This document shows positions 37,136 through 46,605 of a DNA stretch of 64,000 bases, piece by piece. The notes below the pieces were generated by a model. That model saw only the letters and a program-made list of their open reading frames with translations. It was not told where the DNA came from and did not search any database. The stretch is from contig CALLZY010000151.1 of NCBI GenBank assembly GCA_937858715.1, positions 1 to 64,000 on the forward strand. Reading direction: 5' to 3'. The translations under genes and the position numbers were made by a program. Numbering within the stretch: position 1 is the first letter of the stretch; each line of letters starts with the position of its first letter. Origin of the DNA: an uncultured Chitinophagaceae bacterium. Lineage in GTDB: Bacteria; Bacteroidota; Bacteroidia; Chitinophagales; Chitinophagaceae.

Positions 37136-38394
37136 TTTGATTGTTTTACTTCAACGGCATAAACATTTGTTTCCCCTTCAAAGTTTGCCCTGAAAATGAC
37201 CCACTTTTCATCGGGGCTGAAATGTACGTTCGGTTCAAGATTATATTTATGATTTTTCATGTTTACTAATTTCTCCGAAAAAAATTTATCCCCGGCAGGA
37301 GTGAATAAATATATCCACTGCCCGTCAGGAGCTTTTGCAACCTGCCCGGGGTCGCCGCCATCACCACAAAACAATGTATTATCCTTAGTACTGTTAAAAT
37401 GAATACTCCACTCGTTTCTCTGCAGCTGATACTTTGTTTTCTTACCTGTATTGAGATGATGACCTTCAACAAAGAAATTAACGCTTCTTGGCTGTTGCAA
37501 ATCGTACCAGATGATTTCGCCGTCTGCACTGCTCCACTCATGTCCAGCAATTTCCATGTCCATAATCCTCTGGTGTATTTGCGTTATTTTCTTTGTATTC
37601 ACATCTATCGTCCAGATGCGGTTTACTTTATGCCAGGGGCCTTCGTGGCAAAACATCAGCAGGTCAGGCCGGGCTGCAGAAAACTGAACATGATTGAGCC
37701 AGGCTGTATCAGTGTGAATCTTGTCCAGGGTCTTATTTCTTATATCAATAGTAAAAAGTGTTCTCGGCAGTTTAGCTTCATAGATAATATTGAAGTAGCT
37801 TGATTTTGCCGGATACTTTTTGAATAATTCTTTTTCTTCATCGCTTGATTTTACGCCTGCCAATAAAGTTCCGTCAGCATTTACACAGGTCACACCTGCC
37901 TTAAAATCATCCGGAAAGACATACACAAGCGTTTCCTTTTTAGTATCAATGTTCACTGAAAACACACTGTCTTTTACCTGGAAAAACACTTCTCTCGTTT
38001 TGGATGAAACCAGCTCGCCGTTCATAGGCGAAGAATGGTTGGTAAGCTGTTCGGTTTGCAGTGTATTCAAATCCACCATGAATATCTGCCGGTTTCTGGT
38101 ACCGATATTACTTATCTCGATTTTCTTTGCATTGCTGTCTGGTTCCTTCTGAGATGTGTTGTAGAAAACCATCTTATTGCCAACAAAAGGATTATTGTGA
38201 AAATAAAAACTTAGGTTGCTGCCAGGTATCCTTGTCAATTTGACCACCCGGTGGCGGGTATCTTTATCAATCCATTCGTCCGGCATTTTCTGTCCGCCGG
38301 TTTCCATTTCAGGCTGCGCAAAAACCTGTGTCAAACCGCTTATCAATAACACAGCTGAAAACAACAATTTTTTAAATGGCAAAAGCAATTTCAT
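37132..38394 (-). CDS. Oligogalacturonate lyase, PL22
   Basis: A 420-residue protein from ATG 38394 (MKLLLPFKKLLFSAVLLISG is a good signal peptide). An alternative ATG at 38463 overlaps the GH43 stop as ATGA but gives a poor leader and would span the operator. Seven-bladed propeller of PL22: AWLNHVQFSAARPDLLMF, CHEGPWHKVNRIW, AGHEWSSADGEIIWYD and EPNVHFSPDEKW. PL22 splits short oligogalacturonides to unsaturated monomers. First gene of unit II, behind the CAGGAT operator. Export is unusual for this normally cytoplasmic activity but known among Bacteroidota homologues. Its metal-site-like stretch reads EPNVHF instead of HPHP. Confidence 0.88.
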   Translation of the reverse strand: MKLLLPFKKLLFSAVLLISGLTQVFAQPEMETGGQKMPDEWIDKDTRHRVVKLTRIPGSNLSFYFHNNPFVGNKMVFYNTSQKEPDSNAKKIEISNIGTRNRQIFMVDLNTLQTEQLTNHSSPMNGELVSSKTREVFFQVKDSVFSVNIDTKKETLVYVFPDDFKAGVTCVNADGTLLAGVKSSDEEKELFKKYPAKSSYFNIIYEAKLPRTLFTIDIRNKTLDKIHTDTAWLNHVQFSAARPDLLMFCHEGPWHKVNRIWTIDVNTKKITQIHQRIMDMEIAGHEWSSADGEIIWYDLQQPRSVNFFVEGHHLNTGKKTKYQLQRNEWSIHFNSTKDNTLFCGDGGDPGQVAKAPDGQWIYLFTPAGDKFFSEKLVNMKNHKYNLEPNVHFSPDEKWVIFRANFEGETNVYAVEVKQSK

Positions 38395-38414
38395 GTCGTT
38401 TAATCTTTGAGTAA

Positions 38415-38459
38415 TAAAATAAGAATAATAATGGCTTTCCTGTATCCTGAACAATCCTG
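38415..38459 (-). promoter_or_regulatory. CAGGAT direct-repeat operator plus -7 box, unit II
   Basis: Minus strand: CAGGATTGTTCAGGAT (38459-38444), both hexamers perfect, 10-bp period. The 21-nt spacer is followed by TTATTTTA (38422-38415), a weaker -7-like box. It begins directly after the stop of the GH43 gene at 38460, with the PL22 ATG 49 nt downstream. Confidence 0.62.
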
Positions 38460-39443
38460 TCATTTTATGACAGGTTTAACTCCTTCGCCAGTCATTATCA
38501 CCCGTTTCATTGTTCCGTCTTTGTTATAATATAAGTAATCAATGCAAACAGACCTGTGAAAACTGCCTGCATCTGGCACCAATGCTCCATTGTGGTAAAT
38601 AAAGTACCATTTGCCCTTAAACTCAACTATGGCCTGGTGGTTGGTGTTGCAATTGCCAGCGATTTCATTTAATATTTCCTTATACTCCCAGGGGCCATTA
38701 ATATTCCTGCTCATGGCATATGCAATCTTCTCCGGAAACTCGTAGGCATATGAAAGATAGTACCAACTTTTACGTTTATGTATCCATGGTGCTTCGGTGA
38801 ATTTCGGTACATCAATTCTTTTGAACGTACCATCCATCTCGGTCATGTTTTCTTTTAGTTTTACATAATGTAATGTTGTATTGCCCCAAAACAGATATGC
38901 CTGTCCTTCATCATCAATAAAAACAGTTGGATCAATATCATCCCAACTTATTTTAGCCTCTGTGGTCATATCGTTTGTAATAAGTGCTTTCCCAATTGCA
39001 TCGGTAAAGGGGCCTTCCGGCCTGTCAGCCACAGCAACACCGATTGCCTTGCCCTTATGTATGCTATCATGTGTAATGGCAACGTACCAATAAAATTTTC
39101 CATTCCGTTCAATTACCTGGCTGGCCCAGGCATCACCTTTTGCCCACTTAAAAGCCTTTACATTTAAAGGAGAGGAATGTTCTGTCCAATTTTTCATATC
39201 GGTTGTGGAGAAACACAACCACTCATGCATAACATACCTGTTTTCTTTAGGAGCAGCCGCATCATGACCCGTGTATAAGTACAGTCTATCATTATAAACC
39301 AGTGCTGCAGGGTCAGCAGTGAACTTGTGACGAATGACCGGATTTCCATCCGATACGAACGATGTGTCAGTTTGAGCGAAAGTTACACCTTCTGAAAAAA
39401 GAAGTGTAACAATAATATGAAACAATGCAGTCTTTTTCTTCAT
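38460..39443 (-). CDS. GH43 arabinofuranosidase/xylosidase-like enzyme
   Basis: A 327-residue exported propeller enzyme: signal peptide (ends near VTFAQ), FTADPAALVYNDRLYLYTGH (Asp base), DDIDPTVFIDDEGQ (Asp) and KFTEAPWIHK (Glu acid). This single-domain layout is common among alpha-L-arabinofuranosidases in pectin and arabinoxylan loci. Last gene of unit I, 5 bp after GH43_5-like; its stop codon sits next to the operator of unit II. Confidence 0.9.
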   Translation of the reverse strand: MKKKTALFHIIVTLLFSEGVTFAQTDTSFVSDGNPVIRHKFTADPAALVYNDRLYLYTGHDAAAPKENRYVMHEWLCFSTTDMKNWTEHSSPLNVKAFKWAKGDAWASQVIERNGKFYWYVAITHDSIHKGKAIGVAVADRPEGPFTDAIGKALITNDMTTEAKISWDDIDPTVFIDDEGQAYLFWGNTTLHYVKLKENMTEMDGTFKRIDVPKFTEAPWIHKRKSWYYLSYAYEFPEKIAYAMSRNINGPWEYKEILNEIAGNCNTNHQAIVEFKGKWYFIYHNGALVPDAGSFHRSVCIDYLYYNKDGTMKRVIMTGEGVKPVIK

Positions 39444-39448
39444 GATGT

Positions 39449-40540
39449 TTATTTAATAAAGGGCCATCCCTTTTTATCCCATGACAATTTTTTAATCTGC
39501 AGTTTTGGCTTTCCAATGTCGGCAGCATCATACCCGTGAAATACAATATAATCTTGTCCTTCAAAAGAGGCCACTGCGTTATGTCCGGCAGCATACCATT
39601 CGTCATTCCCTTTTATAACGATAGTTCCACCTCCTTGCAAAAGCAGCTTCCCATCCTGGTCTTTATAAGGCCCCTCAATACTTTCTGACCGTCCCACAAT
39701 CACTTTATAAGTGCTTTCCTTACCCTTGCAACAATAATCGGTTGAAGCAAAGAGGTAATAATATTTACCTTTCCTGAAAATATAAGGAGCCTCTATTGCA
39801 TTTCCTGACCCGTTCATTAAAAGGGTATCCTTACTAAAGGTTTTTCTGCTGGCGATGTTCATTATTTCTTCATCATCAGCTATCCGCAATAAATCATCTG
39901 ATAGTTTTACCAGCATGATGCCTTTCCAAAAAGATCCAAATGATAAATAAGGCTGACCATTTGCTACAATAACATTGGGGTCAATAGCATTGAAATTTGT
40001 TTTGCCCGGAATAGAGCGGATAACAATCCCCTTGTCTTCCCATCTGTAATCAGCAGCAAAAGGATAAAGTGTTTTATTAACAGCCACACCAATAGCAGAA
40101 GTATTTTTACCAAAGGCTGAAACAGAATAAAAAAGATAATACCGGTTATTGTAGTAAAAAATATCCGGTGCCCAAATATGGTTTTTGAAACCGGGCACAA
40201 CAGAATCTGTCCAGTGAGGAGCAACGCTGAAAACAGATTTCTCTTTCTTCCAGTTAAGCATATCTGTTGATGACCAGCAATTAATTCCCCTGCCAGTACA
40301 GAAAATATAGTATATGCTGTCCTGCTTTATTATAACCGGGTCATGAGCCGAAATGCCTTTTTGAGGAACTTGTGCATATAGCCCCGCAATCCCAAAAAAA
40401 CAGAGTAGAATAATACCTCCGCAGGAAATGAACAGTCTCGTTAAAAAACCGGATACGGATGCTGCAATATAAGTGTATCCACCGCTTCTCTCAGTTGTGT
40501 TTGCAACCGGCGGCGATGGCAGTATTGCAGTTCTTAACAT
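39449..40540 (-). CDS. GH43 endo-alpha-1,5-L-arabinanase-like (subfamily 5 type)
   Basis: A 363-residue protein with a propeller showing ISAHDPVIIKQD (Asp base), FNAIDPNVIVANGQPYLSFG (Asp), NAIEAPYIFRKGKYYYLFAS (Glu acid) and GRSESIEGPY. The order WSSTDMLNW, HIWAPDIFYYN and SFWKGI matches arabinan endo-1,5-alpha-L-arabinosidases. The N-terminus is odd: about 33 residues precede the hydrophobic stretch ISCGGIILLCFFGIAGLYAQ, and no better ATG or GTG is present, so the true start remains uncertain. Expected to cut RG-I arabinan side chains, in cooperation with GH51. Confidence 0.9.
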   Translation of the reverse strand: MLRTAILPSPPVANTTERSGGYTYIAASVSGFLTRLFISCGGIILLCFFGIAGLYAQVPQKGISAHDPVIIKQDSIYYIFCTGRGINCWSSTDMLNWKKEKSVFSVAPHWTDSVVPGFKNHIWAPDIFYYNNRYYLFYSVSAFGKNTSAIGVAVNKTLYPFAADYRWEDKGIVIRSIPGKTNFNAIDPNVIVANGQPYLSFGSFWKGIMLVKLSDDLLRIADDEEIMNIASRKTFSKDTLLMNGSGNAIEAPYIFRKGKYYYLFASTDYCCKGKESTYKVIVGRSESIEGPYKDQDGKLLLQGGGTIVIKGNDEWYAAGHNAVASFEGQDYIVFHGYDAADIGKPKLQIKKLSWDKKGWPFIK

Positions 40541-40545
40541 AAAGA

Positions 40546-41925
40546 CTAATTATATTTTCGGTTGAGCCATTCTTCTGGTAATGGAATAACACAAATATTC
40601 ATCGCCTTTCCATCAGCAGATAACATGGCAGATTGTATTTCAATTTTTGCTCCATCAGGGCTCATCGTAGGATGAGGATGATCAGCAGCAGTAGTCTTAT
40701 GTCCTGCTGAAAGTAATATCATCTCTCCGGTAGCCCTGTCAATCAGGTAAATATTCCTCTTGAAATCGTCTCCAACAGCCCATCGCCCATCTGGCGAGCC
40801 ATGAACATGCCATAAACCGCTGCCGCTTTTTGTTTGCCCTGCGATGTGCATTTCTCTTGTACGCAGGTTAACAATTCCAAGGCCAGTTGGTTTTTCTCTT
40901 GTGCCAGATGGGCCCCAGGCCGGATCCTGGCCAGGATTAGCACCGCCAACTTCAGTGCCTGGTTCTGCTATTTTATCTGTACCCGGAATTTTTCTGTGCC
41001 CCATAATGGCTATTGCCACTTCATCTTTTGAAATCACTGCTTCATGTGTAACCCATTCATACTCCGACTCGGGATAGAGTGGCCGTAGTCCTGTTCCATC
41101 AGCCATCACTGTCCATGTTCGTTGTGGTGCCTTTCCGCCAGTTTCCCAGCAAAATACTATTTCACCCGCCACCCATGGATTTGTTTGTATATGCCCTATC
41201 TGAAAAGGAACTGAAATAACATGCTTTACTTCGCCGGTCAGCACATTCATTGCCGCAATGCCATTAGGACCTCCACCCATATTTCTTGGGCCAAAATTTT
41301 TCTCGATTTTTGTACCTTCCGGCAAACGTTTTTGCGCAGCAGTTTTACTAATGCGAAAATAGGCCCACTCCTCATCACCGTCCAGCGCCATATCTCCTCC
41401 TCCCTCCAGTTCTGTTGGAATTGTGCCACAAATACGCTGATATTTATCAGCCGGTTTCATTTTGCCATATTCACTATCTGCAAAAACTTTTGCAAGATCA
41501 ACTTCTATAATTTGTAAAGGCTTTTTTTCTTTCCAGCGCATAGAGTCATTTATGATCCTCTCACCGGCGTAACGCATAAAAAACAACTTCATAGATTTGC
41601 GGGCAACATTTAACATACCCGCATATCCTCCTTCTGTCACCTGCACTATCACACCTGTTTTTTCATTTACAGCGAGTGCCTCATTTTTAACTTTCCCGGA
41701 ACGAAAAATTACCCACTGGCCGTCGGCAGTCCATTGATTGTGTGTTTGATAAATTTTTGAATCCCCGTCCTGTGATGATGTGAGAAAAATGAGTTTTGTA
41801 CCCGTGACCGGATCTAGAAGCTCTTTTTTTTCAGATGGGAATCGCCTGCCAATCTGTGCATTGTCCTTCATTGCAATAAGTAAGGGAAGAACATACAAAA
41901 TACCAAGAAATATTTTTTTTATCAT
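40546..41925 (-). CDS. PL22-like seven-bladed propeller protein
   Basis: A 459-residue exported protein. ATG 41925 (MIKKIFLGILYVLPLLIAMK) follows the CE12 stop by 4 bp; ATG 41940 would overlap it. It parallels oligogalacturonate lyases: IGHIQTNPWVAGEIVFCWET at the place of the HV..FCHEGP motif, VMADGTGLRPLYPE, EWVTHEAV and DHPHPTMSPDGAK, which keeps the His-x-His of the PL22 metal site. The FCHEGP His-Glu is altered to FCWETG. Possible roles: a lyase with changed specificity (RG-derived oligomers) or a non-catalytic relative. Confidence 0.75.
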   Translation of the reverse strand: MIKKIFLGILYVLPLLIAMKDNAQIGRRFPSEKKELLDPVTGTKLIFLTSSQDGDSKIYQTHNQWTADGQWVIFRSGKVKNEALAVNEKTGVIVQVTEGGYAGMLNVARKSMKLFFMRYAGERIINDSMRWKEKKPLQIIEVDLAKVFADSEYGKMKPADKYQRICGTIPTELEGGGDMALDGDEEWAYFRISKTAAQKRLPEGTKIEKNFGPRNMGGGPNGIAAMNVLTGEVKHVISVPFQIGHIQTNPWVAGEIVFCWETGGKAPQRTWTVMADGTGLRPLYPESEYEWVTHEAVISKDEVAIAIMGHRKIPGTDKIAEPGTEVGGANPGQDPAWGPSGTREKPTGLGIVNLRTREMHIAGQTKSGSGLWHVHGSPDGRWAVGDDFKRNIYLIDRATGEMILLSAGHKTTAADHPHPTMSPDGAKIEIQSAMLSADGKAMNICVIPLPEEWLNRKYN

Positions 41926-41929
41926 AATC

Positions 41930-43264
41930 TTAATTACCATCAGGTTTCTCTGTGTTTCTCAATGGGCTTAATGGCCAATAGAAATTTTCAAATGGCAAAG
42001 GCATAGCCGGGTCATAGTGTTTAAAATCACCTTTGATGGACATAGCTAAGGTCAGCTTCTGGTTCTGAATACTGCTTACTATACACTTAGCCAGTTCATA
42101 AGCACCATAAGGACTGAAGTGTGTGTTGTCTTCCAGTTTCTTATCTTGTCCCGGAAAAGTATTAGCCGGGTAATGAACAAAAGCTTTTGTTGACCTCTCA
42201 ACTCCCCATGCCTCGTATAAAGTTTTACTCATCGCATTCAAATCAATCAGCATCACATTTTCTTCTTTGGCAGTTTGCCGCATAGCCTCAGGATAATCTT
42301 CCAATGTATTTATTATGTGCCCTGTAGAATCAAACCTCCTCCGGTGCATTGAAGTAACCAGTACAGGAATCATCTTACGGCTTTTCGCTTCAGCAATCCA
42401 TTCTTTAATGGTTTGCTTATAGGTAGTAAAAGCATCAAGATGGTTGCCGCCTGGCTTCTGGTCATTATGTGTAAACTCGATAAACAGATAATCACCGGGT
42501 TTTGCCAAACTCCAGATTTTCTCCAGCCGCCTTTCACCTTTAAATGCTTTCATTGTTTCGCCGCTTTCTGCATAGTTGGCTACTGCCACTTTGCCCGGCT
42601 GTAAAAAACGGGGAAACATTTGCCCCCATGCTGCCCATGGCTCTCTGTCCTGGTCAACAACGGTTGAATTACCAGCTAGAAATACAGTCGTTGCTTTTGT
42701 ATTCAAGGAGATTTCCACCGCACAAACCTTGGGCAGCGAATCATTGAATTCAAGAGTAAGCAGATTATCCCAGTGGCGGTAAGAAAATTCACGGGCCTTT
42801 AATTTAACTTTTGATATTACATAACCGGCAGGGTTTCTAATTAAACTGTCTTTCACATGCACAGTAAATGTCTCCCATCTTATTTCACCTTTCTTTGTCC
42901 GGATATTTTCCAGCATCAGCCTGCGGCATTCAGTCCTTACCGTTGTAGCCGATGTACCTTTTACATCCCCGAGCAAAAGTTTTACATCATAATTACCATC
43001 AGGCAATTTAATAGAAAAATAAAAAGGCTTTGTCCCCGTAATAAAATCCCCAGTTAAAGCATTGCCACCACGGTTTACTGCAGTTACTTCAGCGTTCTGG
43101 TCAAAGCCAAAACCTGTTTTGTCATCAAATTTTGTTTCAGGAGTAACTTTTATATAGCCGTGAGCCGCATTACCAGTTCCAAAGTCAAACTTATAGGTTG
43201 TTTGCTGGGCTTTTGCCTGACAAACACTACATAGTAATCCGATTGCAATTACAATTCTTCTCAT
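41930..43264 (-). CDS. Rhamnogalacturonan acetylesterase, CE12
   Basis: A 444-residue exported enzyme. Residues ~20-185 are a beta-sandwich (YKFDFGTGNAAHGYIKV, then LPDGNYDVKLLLGD) and residues ~190-425 an SGNH hydrolase: LAGNSTVVDQ (Ser), NYAESGETMKAF, EFTHNDQKPGG and DNTHFSPYGAYELAK (Asp/His). CE12 removes acetyl groups from galacturonic acid in RG-I. ATGA overlap with GH51 upstream. Confidence 0.93.
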   Translation of the reverse strand: MRRIVIAIGLLCSVCQAKAQQTTYKFDFGTGNAAHGYIKVTPETKFDDKTGFGFDQNAEVTAVNRGGNALTGDFITGTKPFYFSIKLPDGNYDVKLLLGDVKGTSATTVRTECRRLMLENIRTKKGEIRWETFTVHVKDSLIRNPAGYVISKVKLKAREFSYRHWDNLLTLEFNDSLPKVCAVEISLNTKATTVFLAGNSTVVDQDREPWAAWGQMFPRFLQPGKVAVANYAESGETMKAFKGERRLEKIWSLAKPGDYLFIEFTHNDQKPGGNHLDAFTTYKQTIKEWIAEAKSRKMIPVLVTSMHRRRFDSTGHIINTLEDYPEAMRQTAKEENVMLIDLNAMSKTLYEAWGVERSTKAFVHYPANTFPGQDKKLEDNTHFSPYGAYELAKCIVSSIQNQKLTLAMSIKGDFKHYDPAMPLPFENFYWPLSPLRNTEKPDGN

Positions 43265-45231
43265 TTCGAAGTGTATCTTATTTTTATCACATTTACAGAA
43301 AATGGAGAAATCTCTTGCTGCATTTTATTAAGTTTCATCTCAACAACTTTCTGTGCAGGTGCCAGCTTATCCAGTTCACTAAGTTTGTTATAGCTGTATA
43401 AATCCGTTGCTGACAAAAAATCCATTACCCCGTTTGCCTTCTTAATTTTCTTTCCTGCAATATTCAGTTCCACAGCCTGCGACTTAGAAGAACTGTTAAC
43501 TATCTTTATTATCAGCTCACCGGTTGTACTATCAACCACAGCACTGGCAAACAAACTGTCTTTCCCGGCAAGCACATTATTACTTTCAAGAATCTTCACC
43601 ACATTTGTCCCTTTATTGTTTGAAAACAGTTTCTGAACATAATAATTTGGCGTTGCCACAGAGTTCAGGTTATCAAACCAAATCAGGTCAGGCCGCCACT
43701 GCCATGCATCCACATGGGCAAACAGAGGCGCATAAGAACACATCTGTACCACATCCGCATTTCTTTCCAGCCCTGTCATAAATGCAGCTTCAGCCAGTGC
43801 ACTCTCCCAGTTGTTACGGCTTTCTGCATCGTTATTTTCTCTTGAATGAGCTGCATATTCACCGGCAAAAACTTTCGGGCCTGTTCTTTCATAATTGTCA
43901 TACCGGCTGGCATTACTGAAAAACCAAGTTGGGGGTTTGTAATAATGTTCGTCAATAAGTGCAGGGCTTAGTTGCTTAAGCTCCTTCCAGGCATAGCTGA
44001 AGTAATCTCCATCAGGCGATGGTCCGGAACCTGATACAATTTTAATTTGAGGATATTTCGCCAGTAATGCCTTTTCAAAAACTTTATACCTCTCAATGTA
44101 CTGCGGCTCCCATTGCTCATTCCCCACTCCTAAAAACTTCAAATTAAAAGTTTGCGGGTGCCCGAGTTCATGGCGCAGTTTGCCCCATTTGGTGTTTTCA
44201 TCGCCGTTGGCAAATTCAATCAAATCGAGGGCATCATCAATATATGGCTGCAGTTCATCCATTGCTACTACTTCTCCGCTGTTGAACTGACAGGCCATTC
44301 CGCAATTCAAAATGGGCAAAGGTTCCGCACCCAGATCTTCGCACAATAAAAAGTATTCGAAAAAGCCAAGTCCAAAACTCTGATAGTAATCCGGTGCTGA
44401 CCTTCGGGGAAACTCCACATTCCAGCGGTTCATAATCAGTTTTCTGTCAGCCACATTACCCATTGTTGCTTTCCATTGATAGCGGTTAGTAAGGTCTTTA
44501 CCTTCAACAATACAGCCACCGGGGAAGCGGATAAACCCGGGTTTCAGATCAGCAAGTTTTTGTACCAGGTCGTTACGCAATCCTCCGGGCCTGCTTTTCC
44601 ATGTATCATGCGGAAATAATGACACCATATCAATATCTGTAACTCCGGTGCCCTCAAAAAATAAATTAAGTTTTCCTTTTTGTGCAGAATCTGATGTAAG
44701 AATTGAAGCGGAATATGTTTTCCAATCGCTTGTAAAACCATCTATAACCGCACTGCCTATCTCTTTACCTGAATAATTCACTAACTGCACTTTTATCCGG
44801 CAATTAGCAGGGTTTTCCACCCGGAGCATAATAGAAAAATCATACTGTTTCCCTTTGTGAAAACCCATTCCACGGAATCCATCATTTGTAAGCCTGTAGC
44901 TGCCTTCTGCTTTTTCAATTGTTATCCTGGCAAACTTAGAGTTTGGCGAATCATCAGATTTGTTTATAATAAGAATCCTTCCTTTCTGATATTCTGATTT
45001 ATGTTCCCGCCAGCCCATCATTGCAGTTGGAAATTCAAATGAACGGTTCTTTACCAGTTCTGCATATAACCCGCCATCAGCACCAAAATTAATATCCTCG
45101 AAAAAAACTCCCCACATTGTTGGAGCAATTGTACTTACAGGCTTATCAGCATATACAGTCAGCTTTCGCTGGGCAAACCCGTAATAAGGCAAGCATAAAA
45201 ATGAGATGCAAAGGAAAAATAATCTTTTCAT
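43261..45231 (-). CDS. GH51 alpha-L-arabinofuranosidase
   Basis: A 656-residue exported enzyme with an N-terminal CBM4_9-like jelly roll (about 70-210), a TIM barrel and a C-terminal beta-sandwich. Catalytic residues are visible: GVGNEQW (acid/base Glu372) and FAGEYAAH (nucleophile Glu458); FIRFPGGC (233-240) is also typical. It removes alpha-L-arabinofuranose from arabinan and arabinogalactan. ATGA overlaps on both sides (GH105 before, CE12 after) suggest a tightly coupled cassette. Confidence 0.95.
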   Translation of the reverse strand: MKRLFFLCISFLCLPYYGFAQRKLTVYADKPVSTIAPTMWGVFFEDINFGADGGLYAELVKNRSFEFPTAMMGWREHKSEYQKGRILIINKSDDSPNSKFARITIEKAEGSYRLTNDGFRGMGFHKGKQYDFSIMLRVENPANCRIKVQLVNYSGKEIGSAVIDGFTSDWKTYSASILTSDSAQKGKLNLFFEGTGVTDIDMVSLFPHDTWKSRPGGLRNDLVQKLADLKPGFIRFPGGCIVEGKDLTNRYQWKATMGNVADRKLIMNRWNVEFPRRSAPDYYQSFGLGFFEYFLLCEDLGAEPLPILNCGMACQFNSGEVVAMDELQPYIDDALDLIEFANGDENTKWGKLRHELGHPQTFNLKFLGVGNEQWEPQYIERYKVFEKALLAKYPQIKIVSGSGPSPDGDYFSYAWKELKQLSPALIDEHYYKPPTWFFSNASRYDNYERTGPKVFAGEYAAHSRENNDAESRNNWESALAEAAFMTGLERNADVVQMCSYAPLFAHVDAWQWRPDLIWFDNLNSVATPNYYVQKLFSNNKGTNVVKILESNNVLAGKDSLFASAVVDSTTGELIIKIVNSSSKSQAVELNIAGKKIKKANGVMDFLSATDLYSYNKLSELDKLAPAQKVVEMKLNKMQQEISPFSVNVIKIRYTSK

Positions 45232-46586
45232 CGTTTATTCTTTTCTTTTAACTGCAATGAGCTGTCATTTATATAGAAGGAGAAATTTCTGAGCAATTCA
45301 AGTATCTCCGCACCTGCCAATATTGCCGGGCCATATCCGTGTGCTGCATATACATTCACCGGGCGGTGGTAATAGAAAAGCGGATCGAATGCCATACCAG
45401 TTCCCACACATGTTCCTTCCACTTGCCCTTTATCGTTAATTTTTGATGACACTGCATTCCATGCCAGAATGCTGGTTGGGCCATATATCATCGGGTCGAG
45501 CCAGCCTTTGTTGCAGGCATGGGCCATACAGTAAGCATAGATTGCAGTAGCTGATGTTTCTAAATAAGAATCTTCTTTGTCCAGCAACTGATGCCAGAAA
45601 CCAGAACCGCTTTGATACTTCATCAGGCCAGTTGCCAGTTGCCTGAACTGCTGCAATACCTCGGGGTAGCCACTATGATTTTCCGGCAAAACATCTAATA
45701 ATTCACTCATCGCCATGAGTGCCCAGCCGTTGGCCCTTGCCCAGTGAAACTGAGGATGAACAACCATGCTTTCCACCCAGCCATGCATATAAACACCCTT
45801 TTCCTTATTAAACATTCGTTTGCTGTACAACACCACTTGTTTTACCGCATCATCAAAATATTTTTTATCGCCGGTAAGTTTTCCCATTTGTGCCACAGCA
45901 GGTATATACATGTACAAATCGTCGAGCCACAGGGTATTCTTTTGCGGACGGTTGCGGGCTATCGTCCCATCCTTCAACCGGAACTCTTTTGTAAATACAT
46001 AATTGATGTAATGGTCAATCATTGGACGTAAGTTGTTGTTTAAACCGTTGCGTTGCGCCTTAATCATTGCGGCACATACGGCACCGGCATCATCCAAAGC
46101 ATGGGGAAGTATCGGCTGATTGAAAAAGCCCTTTTTTCTGATGTACTCAGGTGAAAATTTTTCCTTTATTGCGGGCACCCATTTCGCCAGGAAATCAAAC
46201 CTGCTACTTACGTAATCGGTATAGGTATTGTCCCCTGTTATATCAGCCAGCCGTTGCATTGCAGAATAGGTTACGCCCCATTCGTAGCTGGTAAGTCGAA
46301 AATCCCCGGGTTTCATTGTAGTGTTAGTATCTAACAATCCTGCATCGGAAACAACAGCACCTGTAAGCTTATTTACCAACTGTGGTGGTGTAACCGAATC
46401 AAGATAGTTATGTACCCGCTGCATAATACTTTTAAGCAGGTTTGTATCAGGCACACCATAATAAACAGGGTAATCAGGCCTCATGGCATGAAGCGGAGCT
46501 GTAACATCATTAGGTCTTGGTTGGGCAGAAGGGCTGTTACTTGTAAAAAGTGCAAATAACAGTAAACAGGTAACGTTTCTCATCAT
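45228..46586 (-). CDS. GH105 unsaturated rhamnogalacturonyl hydrolase
   Basis: A 452-residue exported (alpha/alpha)6 enzyme. Markers: YEWGVTYSAMQRLADITGD (101-119), LPHALDDAGAV (160-170, catalytic Asp), WLDDLYMYIPAVAQMG, HPQFHWARANGWALMAMSEL and SYLETSATAIYAYCMAHA. GH105 hydrates and removes the unsaturated uronic acid left by PL11 lyases, so it belongs directly after backbone cleavage. It follows the SusD2 gene beyond a terminator-like hairpin and begins the enzyme part of unit I. Met1 (46586) or Met2 (46583) may be the start. Confidence 0.95.
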   Translation of the reverse strand: MMRNVTCLLLFALFTSNSPSAQPRPNDVTAPLHAMRPDYPVYYGVPDTNLLKSIMQRVHNYLDSVTPPQLVNKLTGAVVSDAGLLDTNTTMKPGDFRLTSYEWGVTYSAMQRLADITGDNTYTDYVSSRFDFLAKWVPAIKEKFSPEYIRKKGFFNQPILPHALDDAGAVCAAMIKAQRNGLNNNLRPMIDHYINYVFTKEFRLKDGTIARNRPQKNTLWLDDLYMYIPAVAQMGKLTGDKKYFDDAVKQVVLYSKRMFNKEKGVYMHGWVESMVVHPQFHWARANGWALMAMSELLDVLPENHSGYPEVLQQFRQLATGLMKYQSGSGFWHQLLDKEDSYLETSATAIYAYCMAHACNKGWLDPMIYGPTSILAWNAVSSKINDKGQVEGTCVGTGMAFDPLFYYHRPVNVYAAHGYGPAILAGAEILELLRNFSFYINDSSLQLKEKNKR

Positions 46587-46605
46587 TTTGGTTTCGTTTA
46601 AAAAT

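Noticed and set aside
38395..38463. ATG at 38463 as start of PL22
   Set aside because: It overlaps the GH43 stop as ATGA, but the extra 23 residues break the signal peptide and would put the operator and -7 box inside the gene.
40924..40937. Perfect palindrome ATCCTGG/CCAGGAT containing the CAGGAT hexamer
   Set aside because: It lies inside the PL22-like coding region and is an inverted, not direct, arrangement without a following -7 box; probably chance.
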